A stretch of 64,000 nucleotides of DNA. Origin: Engraulis encrasicolus. Taxonomy: Eukaryota; Chordata; Actinopteri; Clupeiformes; Engraulidae. Below, piece by piece: positions 45,536-55,578 of the stretch. Every line of letters begins with the position of its first letter. Position 1 is the first letter of the stretch. Position numbers and translations under genes: made by a program. Under the pieces are notes generated by a model. The model was given only the letters and a program-made list of their open reading frames with translations. It was not told where the DNA came from and made no database searches. The stretch spans positions 18,384,557 through 18,448,556 of the forward strand of contig NC_085878.1 in the NCBI RefSeq assembly GCF_034702125.1, written 5' to 3'.

Positions 45536-46272
45536 GAGTTTTGTTCATCATATCTGCAACAGTAACGTGGATACTAAGCCCATACGACTTTGATACTGTC
45601 GACCAACGTTGACGAAAGCACGTGAGCGAGAACTTGTTGTCACGATGTGGGTGTTATTAAATACAGCGCATTTGCAGTCGGCCACAAATATGAACGAGAC
45701 GATGAGCTCGCACCGGTTTGCTCTACTACACCACGTGTGAGGAGTGGGGGGGACAGGCAGTGAGGAGGAGCTGAAGTGGGGACCTGCGCAAACTTGTGTA
45801 GAGGTGTGAGACAAGACCCATATACACACGTGAGTGAGTTGTTGACCAACCAGTTCATGGGCGCGTGACCTCGGAGGCAGTCCGCCGACGAGCGTTGAAG
45901 GGGATAAGCAACTGCAGAGGTTGCAAGATCTGACTGCAGCCGCATTCATCCCGCGATAGTTTTACACCATGTGACATGTCACCTCGTCAACGCAACGTCG
46001 ACGAAATTTCGAAGTTTGACAGGAAATCTAACCGTCATGCAGCATTTTCCATCCAGGGTGCATTGCTGTCTAAATGCGCATGCATGCGTTGACACGTCGA
46101 ATGCACCTATTGGCTTGACGTCGTTTAAAAAAAGGCGCGCGTCGTCGGGTGGCATGCAATTAATGAAACTGAAACTGAAACGGATTAAAAAAAAAAACTG
46201 GCCTGTCCTGTCGATGAATGCGAACAGAAAAACCAAGAAACAGAGATAGGCCTAGGCGTTATTATAAGACCC
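45536..46272. other. 735-bp insertion in K copy 2
   Basis: Copy 1 of family K runs continuously from AATTAAAATGCAAC to AAACCAATCCATC in this orientation, whereas here about 735 bases intervene. The insert holds a 133-codon minus-strand frame (45,548-45,949) with no domain I recognise. Clean termini or a target duplication are not evident. Confidence 0.45.
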
Positions 46273-47083
46273 AGTAAACCAATCCATCGAGGACAGCCCA
46301 TTGCGCAACCAGTCCACCGGGCACGTCATTTCTGCCAGGGACTGAATAGAAATGCAGTTACTAAAATGAAACCATGCACCTGAAAATACTAGGTCTGAAA
46401 TGTATTTGTATGAAACATAGCCTATCGCCATTGTGCATTAGGCCTACAGACAACGAGCAAACAAGAACTAATCTTTAAAAGTCAACAGTAGCAACGCATG
46501 CGCTCAGTATTCAGTCTGGCTTGCAAATAGACCACAGGACGCATTTCAACGCGTTATATCACAAGGGTGTCACGATATCACTGAAAGACGTTGAATTGAT
46601 AGGTTTGAGTCCGACAAGTCGTGCCGCTTGTCTTATACTGGGCGTACTCTTTCAATTTTGGATTGCGTCTTTGACAGCCAGCTCAAGGGACTGCCGCGGG
46701 AGCGAAGAAAAGAAATATCCACAACTTCGCTGAATAAATATAATTTGAACTGTGTAGGCCTACAGCAATTGCAGATGATTAGATTCTTGGATAGCCCATT
46801 TTGTGAAGGTTAACTTGCCACCAACAAGGAAAGGTGATCTGATTTCAATCCTCCCCGAGAATATTCTTTGTGTCTTCAAATTTCCACCTGTCAACAGCAG
46901 ATATAGACTCCCACCTAACGACCACCGCAACACTTGGCTTGGCTGATAACTCAAACATTAGGCCTGTATGCAAGGCTAGACAGCGGGTTAAACAACCAGG
47001 TCCCTTCTATTTGGTTAATAATGTTTAAGATAAAGATGACTTCGGAGCAGGATATCAGAAATAAACAAGACAGCACAGGCTTA

Positions 47084-47091
<8 letters not shown>

Positions 47092-47172
<81 letters not shown>
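47092..47172. repeat. (AT)n microsatellite, about 40 units
   Basis: An uninterrupted AT run inside K copy 2, absent from copy 1 at the same site, so it expanded after the copies separated. Confidence 0.95.
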
Positions 47173-47175
<3 letters not shown>

Positions 47176-47776
47176 CACAATATCGCGTTATTACGCATCA
47201 TATGCAATGCGTATTATTTCATGAAACCTCAAATCGGACGTAATAGCCTGTACCCAGCACTTTTCAAACCTTTCTCAGATTTATGGTAGCCTAATTGTCC
47301 CAAGCGATTTTGAAATCAAACTGAACCATGCACGGAAGACTCGCATTGGATAGGGATGGGCTTCAGCAAATAACACAGCAAGGCGCTCAAAAGTAATGGT
47401 TAATAACATAACGTGGGACTTATGATGCGTCCTTTTCAGATTAATTGTGAACATTGGGTGGACTATTTGGCTTTCAACTTTAGACATAGGCTACAGAGTT
47501 GGATTCCAGGTCAAAAGCAGCTGTGCTGCTGACGTAATATTAGTAATAGAATGCTTGATGAAACGCTCCATGCTGCGCCGAGATTTCAGAATGTTGACTG
47601 TCTAAAATTCTGCACTTCCACGCGTTTCAAACAGGCGGCGTAGGGTACATGTACACAATGATAAAAATAATGGACATGAAAACAAGTGGTCATTGGAAAC
47701 TCCATTAACTCCACTAACCACAGTAAAGCAAAATATTAACAATGAAATTTATTCTAAATAGCATAATAGGGCCCCT

Positions 47777-48030
47777 ATATATATAGCATAAAAATGATTT
47801 GTGCACAAACGTTAATTTTGCCTGCACAAACGATTCCAATTTTCAAGTCATTTGGATGTTGATTGTGTGCTGAGTGACCTACTGTCAAAAACTTAAAAGT
47901 TAAATAACATAAAAACAGTTTGTGCACAAACATTAATTTTGCCTGCACAAACGAAGCACAAACAATTCCAACCATTTTTTAGTCATAAATGGGGTGCTGA
48001 GTGACCTAAGGTCACCAACATCTTAAAATG
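47777..48030 (+). repeat. TTTGTGCACAAA tandem array, middle part
   Basis: Two units (TTTGTGCAC at 47,798 and 47,919, 121 apart) continue the array of 27,728-27,987 after the K insertion. They carry the same CCTGCACAAACGA and GTGCTGAGTGACCTA words in order. The array breaks again at 48,030 at the hAT-like element. Confidence 0.75.
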
Positions 48031-50226
48031 CAGGGATTAAAGCAAAAAAAAGTAATCTGACTGAACTTTTTTACCGGTTAGGCACCCGATCGAGTATCAC
48101 TCCGTAACCCTACGAAAACCAATGTAGCCAGGCTCTGCCCTCATGACGAAACATACATGCAAGGAATGGTGCCAGAGCCAGCGGCATAGGCAGACGGGGC
48201 AGTCGCCTAGAGCAGAATAGGCCTATGTCTTGAGGGCCACAAAAAGTACCACAAAATCAGAACTTCAACCAACATAAATCTTTACACTTCACATGAACAA
48301 TGAATATTCATTATACACTCAGTAGACCTATATAGACTCAGTATGAGTGTACCAGGTACTAGATCAGATGTGCTCAATCAGATATAGGCCTACAATGCTA
48401 TGTTTTTACAGATGCCAATTTCTAAATACAAAAAAGGAAAGAGGGCGGGCAGGCCTAGGCCGCTCACCAGATTGACTAGAACTGGCCGAGAATGGAGGGA
48501 TAATGGATACTATATCAGACTGCAAAGATTGAACTGAAATTTGGGGCATGTTTTGGTTATTTCCTCTTATTTCTACCCATTGTTTATGAATTGTTCACAA
48601 CATCATGCAGAATGGATTCACAATGAATGCTGCTTCAAAATGGTAGCTGATCTCACAGAATTATTGACTTGGAATTGCAATGTGTTGATACAGTGAGTGA
48701 TCCCATTATGGGGTTTTTTGTTGTAGTAGTAGGCTATATTTTGTCTTTCACATTAGAATGGGCAAACACTGTTCTGGTGAAAGCACTGGTGCGCATTGCT
48801 TGCAGTTGTATTTCTGACATTTAAAAAGCCCTGATCATAGCAATCAGAGGGAGAAAACTAGCTTTAATTATTTGTATGTTTTTCACCCTTAGGCCTTTTT
48901 CAGTATTCATCCTGTTACAAATAACTTGTTGGCGTTTACAAACGTGCGGTATGTCTACCTCTGTGTTCTACCGTTTTGAAAACTACTGGCTACTCTTTTG
49001 CTTCTCGATGTGCGGTGCCAAGCACACGCTTAGTCCTACCATTGATTTAAAAAACGTCCCCGATTCTTCCTATGCGCACGTGTTCTACAAGCTGACAGGA
49101 CGCAGCAGACACGACAGTCACAGACATACGTCCATCGTTTACAAAAGTAACACACTTTCCCAAGCTTGTCGCGCAGCTTTCCACTCGAATCAAGGCAAAT
49201 CACCCACCCATCAGTCCTGAGTGCGCAGTGCGCAAATAGGCTAGAACTGAACTCAAACGAAACGCATAATCCGAGAGGATGAGCACAGAGGTTGAGCCAC
49301 TCAAAAACAAGCGCACACACAACTGTTGCTGCTGCACACTATTCCAGTTAGCAGAAATAGCGTCACACAGTAACAAGCCTTGAAAGTGAAACAAACGTCG
49401 AAACGGCATTTATCGACCATGAGTCCACCCATCAGAACAGAACAAGACGTGGCATAAATTGGCTCTGCCAGGGATAGCCTATCCGTGACCCAAATGCAAC
49501 CCATGTTTAACTTATTTCTTGAATATATATATCGGCAACAACAAATTTTATCTGATATGAGTACAGATGAGACTGTGAATTATCCGCTGTCAAAAAGACA
49601 ACTAGCTCTACACGCAGCCAGTCAAACGCGCTAAACTATGAGGATGAAACGCATGGTAGGCTATCCTAGTTAGCTGCCATAGTCGTCCCATTGGGGCTAT
49701 GAATAATGCTAGTAAGAGTCAATGCTTAAAAAGCAACCCCTTAATGAAAAGGACATCATACGCAGTCGAAGTAAACTATTCATTTTTTTCTAAATATCTG
49801 CCACTGCAGGTGCAATGATATGGAAACGTCACTGCACTTAATACATTGCATTACAATTATTTTCTTTTCTGCCATCAGCAACAATTTTGGCTATTTATTG
49901 TTTTAATCTCTCGCGCTGCGCTGCCACAGAATTGTTGACCGCTCGTGTACTTTTTTTTGGAACACGGAAGAACAGGGGATGACCCAAAACTAGGCTACTG
50001 ATGAGTGAATGTTGTATCACACCGCCAATGGTGGAGTGTAGCCTATAACTACATCCGTACACCAAACACACGTCCCCTTCTCATGACCAGGAGTGCTCTC
50101 GATTTGAGTTCAGTTGGAAAGTAAAAAATGTAAATTAATTGACATAAATTATACGGACGGAAATCCGTCCAAACGAAAATCCAGTTGACGGAATTCCGTC
50201 GTAGCGACGGAAAACTTTAATCCCTG
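48031..50226. mobile_element. 2.2-kb hAT-like non-autonomous element
   Basis: It begins CAGGGATTAAAG and ends CTTTAATCCCTG, exact inverted 12-mers. The direct repeat AAAATG abuts both sides (48,025-48,030 and 50,227-50,232). Near the right end are several GACGGAAA / TTCCGTC words. CAGGG termini suggest hAT, though the duplication is only 6 of the usual 8 bases. No transposase frame is found inside; a 114-codon plus frame at 48,876-49,220 is unassigned. Confidence 0.6.
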
Positions 50227-50345
50227 AAAATGTAAATATCTTAGAGGGTTTGTGCACAAACGCTCATTATGCCTGCACAATCGTGCACAAACGAACCAAA
50301 ATGCTTTTATTCAGATTTTCAACATATGGGGTGCCAACTTCACAC
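50227..50345 (+). repeat. TTTGTGCACAAA tandem array, right part
   Basis: GGTTTGTGCACAAACG and GCCTGCACAATCGTGCACAA at 50,247-50,290, followed by a GGGGTGCCAACTT stretch, form the next, more diverged unit of the array after the hAT-like insertion. Confidence 0.6.
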
Positions 50346-51850
50346 TGGTGGGAAACCTGACAATTGGGGTAGTTTGGTTCTGGGGGGAAGGGCGTCAGCA
50401 ATCAAACACAATCAAACATTTCAAACAAGTCATTTACGTTTAAGTTTAGGGTTAGGGTTAAGGTTAGGTTTAGGGTTAAGGTTAGGGATAATGTTGGAGG
50501 AAGGGAGACATGGCATGAAGCTGACACAACGACAGCGCTCCCCTCCCGGAATGCACGCATGCTGCTCGGGTGCTCTCTCTCTCTCACTCGCTCTCTCTCA
50601 CCCTCTCTCTCACCCATTCTCGACGACAGCGCGTGTTGCCCAACTACGAAAAATGAGGCTATATCGTAGCGGCACCACAACGCATTGATTTTCCCCAAGA
50701 ATGGGCTCAGCCAGGCTAGGTCCGAGGGGGAAAACGCACATAAGTAGGTCTGGTTACAGTTAAGGGTGTTTTTAGTCTCTGCATATTTTGTAGGCTATAT
50801 TTTGTTTGGACCAATGGCTCATGAAACACAAGAAAGTTTGAGAATACTAGCCTAGTTAGCTCTCCACTGGTGATCCAGTAGGCCTACATAGTACAGAGTA
50901 CTGTAGGCTATGAATTGGCCAGTCACATCACTGTCTTATTAAAACAGTATTACCTGGCAGGGGCGCTGATAAAAAAATTTGATAGATGAAAGATTAAAAT
51001 TTTGTGCCCCCAAAATGACAAATTATGTTATCAGCATCCTTCCAGGGCTCTGACGAAGCTGTCGGGCCCTTAGAATCTGTAACACCCTACCCCCCCTCGC
51101 GGCCCCCATGTTACCTGGAATAGGCCTGGCCTACCTGCACTATGTCACGTGGTAATAATAGCAAAGAGGCTTGAGACAAGAGGGCTTACTCACGTCATAA
51201 CAGCGTAGTAGGAAATGATGGCGAGGGGAGTACGGAAATGTTATTCACTGTGGAACAGGTCATAGGACAGTGTGAATGTCTGTCAGCTGTCCTTAATTAC
51301 CCCCAGCAATTACTGCTGACCAACAGCTGCCGTTACTTGGCCACAAATTATCCATCATGGTGTCGCCCCCACTGACCATGTGCAAGGGAGTACGAAAATG
51401 GCATCCATCGCACCCACTGACCAATGACCATGCGCAAGGGAGTTAATTTTCCATCCACTCGTGTCCTCAGGCAACGCCCCCGTACTACACCGTGGCCAAT
51501 GCATTCCCCGCCAAGAGATTGTTCTTTCTCTTGAGTTTCTTTGATAATAGTCCCTCCAGGAAAGGTTAGCCTATTAAGTGCAGCCTTTCTGAATTAAGTC
51601 AAGTCATCAAGTCAACTTTTTTCAAGTCAAGTTTTATTTTACTATATTATCATGACTATTGTTATTATTATTATCGTTATTATTATTATTAATAATAAAT
51701 TACTATTAATTCCAACTTATCTTCTGTATCATTTTTCTTTGTGATTACTTCCTCTGGGAGGTAATAGGGAGAGTTTGTGGATGGTTGGTTGGCTGGTTTG
51801 CAAAATAACTTGCCAACATCATTCTGAACTAGTTGGCAGGTCATCAGGTG
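50346..51850. other. Intergenic; telomere-like patch
   Basis: A degenerate GGGTTA / AGGTTA run lies at 50,440-50,495, and a (CT)n patch at 50,573-50,620. TCAAGTCAA repeats occur near 51,600-51,640 and (ATT)n near 51,660-51,700. No exon is supported. Confidence 0.4.
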
Positions 51851-52570
51851 GGAAAATTAGGCCTTTCGTGCTGCCAAACTTTTCTCTGTGGATTACTGAC
51901 CAGAAGGCCTATTGGAACAAATTCAAATATGGGGCCACCTCAGTTTTTGCCCAGAATTCAATATGGCCACTGTTTTCCAAAATGACTGTTTTTCATGTGT
52001 TATTAACTATATTTTCATGCATTAATAACTATTTTCTAGCACTATTCTATGACACCCCACAAACTAAAGAAAATGGATTTGAAGTTGGCCACCTGGCAAT
52101 ATCCAAAGGCAAGTGCTGAAAATAATGATTGAAATGCACATAGAGAGTGTATGGCTGGGAACATTGGGCCTATTGTCCTGTCAAGATTTTCACAGCGGAT
52201 TACAGACCAGAAGGCTTTTTGCAATCGATTGAAATGTGAGGCCATCTCAAATCTGCTCCAAAATTCCATATGGCCTGTTTTTCAAAATGGCAGATTTTCA
52301 CAATACAAGGGCAAAATGGTCAATAAAGATGACCTACCGGTAATTTCAGTTAAATTATGTCCTATCTCCTTCCAGACGTGAGTACAAAGGTTGGCTACAA
52401 AAAGTATGAACATACTGTATATGTTGCCACTTTGAAATATCCAAAGGAATGCTGTCAGAAAACGATTGAATTACAAATACACCGTGGACTGCTGAAAAAG
52501 GCTAATTGTCCTGCCAAACTTTTCACATTATATTACTGACCAAAAGGTTTTTAGGCCAACATTTTTTGCA
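51851..52570 (+). repeat. Diverged tandem repeat, about 310-330 bp unit
   Basis: The phrase ATTAC(T/A)GACCAGAAGGC is seen at about 51,892, 52,199 and (as ATTACTGACCAAAAGG) 52,532. Between copies, TTCAATATGGCC / TTCCATATGGCC, CAAAATG(A/G) and CAAAGGCA/CAAAGGAA words recur in order. The third unit is truncated. Origin unknown. Confidence 0.6.
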
Positions 52571-52717
52571 ATAAAGTGTGTGTGTGTGTGTATGTGTGTG
52601 TGTAGCAGCTTTGTGGCCCAGCACATGTCTTTACACACGCTAACATAGATATTTCATACATTTATCCACCGCTCGTCGTTTCCCCTTATCCCCCACACAC
52701 TATTCTGCAACCCCCAA

Positions 52718-52720
52718 CCC

Positions 52721-52751
<31 letters not shown>
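52718..52751. repeat. Poly-C tract followed by (CA)n
   Basis: A run of about 20 C followed by CACACACA. Read-through here is error-prone, so the length is uncertain. Confidence 0.8.
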
Positions 52752-52752
<1 letters not shown>

Positions 52753-52789
52753 ATTCTGCCCATCCCACCCCCTCACTCATTCCCCCCAA

Positions 52790-53520
52790 ATGACTTTGAA
52801 CATGGCATGGCTGTCAAGCTGAAAGGGCTTGATTTGAGTATTTCAGAGAATACTGATCTACTGGGATATTCACAGTCACACACAACCATATCTAGGGTTT
52901 ACAAAGAATGCTACGAAGAAAAAAAAAAAATGCAGTGAGCAGCGATTCTGTGGGCAAAAATGCCTTGTTGGTGGTAGAGGTCTGAGGAAAATGGCCAGAC
53001 TGATTTGAGATGATACAAAGGCAACATTAAGTCCAATAACCACTCATTACAACCGAGGTATGCATAAGAGAATCCCTGATTACACAGGACATCAAATCTT
53101 GAGGCAAATGGGCTATAGCAGCAGAACAACACATTTGGTGCCACTCCTGTCAGCTAAGAACAGGAAAATGAGGCAACAATTTGGACAGGCTCACCATAAA
53201 CGACACTAGAAGATCGTTAAAATGTTGCCTGGTCTGATGAATCTTGATGTCAACTGCAACACTCAGGTGAAATGGTCAGAATTTGGCGTCAACAACATGA
53301 AAACATGGGTCAACCCTGTCTTACATCAACGTTTCAGGCTGGGGTTATAATGCCATAAAGATATTTTCTTAGTACAATTTGGGCCAATTAGTAGCCTACC
53401 AATTTATCTTTGTTGGAATGCCACAGCCTACACGAGTGTTGTTGCAGGCAGTTCTGAAGGCAAAAGGGGGTCCAACCCAGCATTAGAGAGGTGTTCCTAA
53501 TGAAGTGGCCGGTGAGTGTA
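52790..53520 (+). pseudogene. Tc1-like transposase relic, internally deleted
   Basis: The plus strand reads like a Tc1 transposase gene: TTGAACATGGCATGGCTGTC near 52,797, a helix-turn-helix segment with CTGATCTACTGGGATATTCA, the CTGTCAGCTAAGAACAGG stretch, GGTCTGATGAATCTTGATGT (around the first catalytic Asp) and TTTGGCGTCAACAACATG. The part that would carry the second and third catalytic acids is mostly missing; the end AGTTCTGAAGGCAAAAGG then GTGGCCGGTGAGTGTA is present. Many stops and small indels show it is dead. Confidence 0.75.
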
Positions 53521-53751
53521 TATTTAAAGTGTGTAAATGAGTCGTGTGCACAGGGCTCGATTGGTAATCTAGCATAGGCCTACGGGGCGTTTTTCATGTA
53601 GGACGACAGTTCTCTAGGGCCGATACTGTGTAGCTCTTTCTTTGTTTGTTTTTTCCATAGAGACCGGCCCTCAATTCATATGGGGCAGCCCATTGGTCTG
53701 TTTTAAATATAGACAGTGGAATGAGCTAATAGTTGAAAAGCAGGTAGGGCT

Positions 53752-53933
53752 GGCCCTGCCATGGCCAAACGGTAGGGCACTGGTTTGCCATGCGGCCGGC
53801 TGACCCGGGTTCGATTTTTTGCCGGCCCTTCCCGGTCTCTCTCTCCCCACTCGCTTCCTGTCACCGGCTTCACTGTCCCGTCATAAATAAAGTAAAAAAA
53901 GACCAAAAGGGTACATTTGCAAAAAAAAAAAAA
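53752..53933 (+). mobile_element. tRNA-derived SINE with 11-bp target duplication
   Basis: It begins GGCCCTGCCATGGCCAAACG, has an A-box-like CATGGCCAAACGGTAGGGC and a B box GGGTTCGATTT, then a (CT)-rich body and an A-rich tail. CAGGTAGGGCT flanks it exactly at 53,741-53,751 and 53,934-53,944, a retroposition hallmark. Confidence 0.85.
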
Positions 53934-54814
53934 CAGGTAGGGCTATGTGAGGGGTTGGTCTATGACAATAACGCCCGGGCTGTTTTTCAGTCCCAGTCCA
54001 GCCCTCTGTGTGCATCTATATGGTTTATGTGTAATAATCTCATCCTCAGCTCACCCCATGTATAGGAGTGGCTCACACAGCTAGCTGGATAGTCCGCTGC
54101 TGCAAAACAAATGACGTTCCAACTCTGTGCCAGCAGCACGTTGCACAGATAAATGCTCATTCATACTTGGCAACGTATTTAGAAATATGTGGGTCGGTAT
54201 GAGCACTGTGTTTGGACATTTAAGTGTTTTAGTTTGTCCCCTCATACAAAGTTATGGGAAAGTTAAAGTATCTCCTTTTTTATGTACATCTGCATATAAC
54301 ATACCTTAACGCAATCGAGATTGATGTGTGAGAGGAGAATTTTATGGAAGGAGAAGTTAAACAACAGCCCATTATAACCATTTGTAAGATGACATTGCGA
54401 TATTCTGGGCATTCAGTGTCTCTGTACAAAAAAAAAAAGTCTGTATGGAATTCTATTTTGGCTGTAGCCAAAAGCACTGTTCCATTATGGCCTATTTGTC
54501 AATCCCCACTCTGTTATCATCACATACATGCATTACTGAAATGCAATGCCAATGTTGAATGTATAACGGTTGCCTCTTTGCCTTGTTTCTGGAGAGACGG
54601 CTATGGCAAAAGAATGTTATCAAAAATAGCATCTCATCTCCCTCCATTAACAAAGAACGCAACTGCTTGGACCTCAAGTTTGTACATCACTTACGCATTC
54701 ACTTACGTACATCACTTATGTATCCCTCAATTCAATTTTGTAGCCTCTTTCTTGGATTTTTTTTTTTTTTTTAAATAACTAAAAACCAAGGGGGTTGAGG
54801 ACTGTTACGATCTG

Positions 54815-55030
54815 CAGACCACCGTGGCCCAGTGGTTAAGGAGACTGGCTTTAGATCAGAGGGTTGCTGGTTCAAATCCCACCCTTCTATTCCCTATTGC
54901 ACTCCATAGCTGAGGTGCCCTTGAGCAAGGTACCTAAAACCCACACTGCTCCAGGGACTGTTTACCCTGTATACTAGTAACAACTGTAAGTCACTTTGGG
55001 TAAAAGCGTCAGCTAAGTGTAATGTGTAAC
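54815..55030 (+). mobile_element. tRNA-derived SINE downstream of eif3m
   Basis: The tRNA-like head has an A box (GTGGCCCAGTGGTTAAGG) and B box (GGTTCAAATCCC). The body, TGCCCTTGAGCAAGGTACCT then CTGCTCCAGGGACTG, and the tail AAAAGCGTCAGCTAAGTGTA are a very common fish SINE type. A related copy is at 60,930-61,152 and a fragment at 15,880. Confidence 0.8.
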
Positions 55031-55161
55031 CTCATTCATTATTTCCAGATGTCATTTCCAAAAGTCAATCAGCTGAGCCATTTTTGACTAGATAAATTCA
55101 TGAAGTCTTGCGTCTTTTCAAGCATATTAATAAGAGTACTTGGTCAGCACGTTTACTATTT

Positions 55162-55167
55162 TTTATT
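55162..55167 (-). terminator. eif3m: eif3m polyadenylation signal
   Basis: TTTATT on the plus strand gives AATAAA on the minus strand, 52 bases beyond the eif3m stop codon. Confidence 0.6.
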
Positions 55168-55218
55168 GGTATATATAAAAATCGTTAGCCATAGTTGATG
55201 TTTGGAGATGTTGTTAGT

Positions 55219-55510
55219 TTAGGAGGCGGGGGAGAGGGCTTGCAGGCTGGTCTTGACAGTGGTCAGGTTCGTCTTCCACGCGCTCAGACTGTCATACAGC
55301 TGCTGCCACTGCTGTTTGCCAAAGGTGCGATGCGTGCTATGGCTGCAACAAAAAGCACAACAGATGTTTTTAAAATGTGTAGGCCTACACAACCACCTCA
55401 CTGCATCTCTGGTCTAGGACACAGTGGTATGAAATTCAAATTCTTTATTAGAGGATAGACCCTTGAGATGAACATCTAGTTTTCGAGAGGGTCCTCAAAA
55501 TACACACATG

Positions 55511-55578
<68 letters not shown>

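Larger units (their letters stand above)
27988..47776 (-). mobile_element. TTAA-type family K, copy 2, split by two large insertions
   Basis: Element sequence, inverse to copy 1 at 8,775-11,048, is found in three blocks: 27,988-28,281 (matches copy 1 from 11,048 down to about 10,735), 38,642-38,776 (about 10,735 to 10,628) and 44,965-47,776 (about 10,627 to 8,775). The 5' end AGGGGTCCTATTATGC directly follows TTAA at 27,984-27,987. The two gaps are insertions of 10.4 and 6.2 kb. The last block also gained about 735 bases near 45,535-46,270, a (TA)n run at 47,092 and a further 75 bases near 46,893-46,970. Confidence 0.75.

Noticed and set aside
45548..45949. 133-codon minus-strand frame as a gene
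   Set aside because: No recognisable domain, no splice context, and it lies within inserted repeat DNA.
47092..47172. Ile-Tyr repeat protein
   Set aside because: Translation of an uninterrupted (AT)n run within a transposon copy.
50440..50495. Interstitial telomere / chromosome fusion site
   Set aside because: Only a short, degenerate GGGTTA run without a clean (TTAGGG)n block; such patches are common in fish intergenic DNA.
53790..54065. 91-codon plus-strand frame
   Set aside because: It starts inside a SINE and runs through the poly-A tail and target duplication.
54825..54890. tRNA gene with GTGGCCCAGTGG and GGTTCAAATCCC boxes
   Set aside because: It is the head of a SINE whose body and tail are present; no complete cloverleaf.
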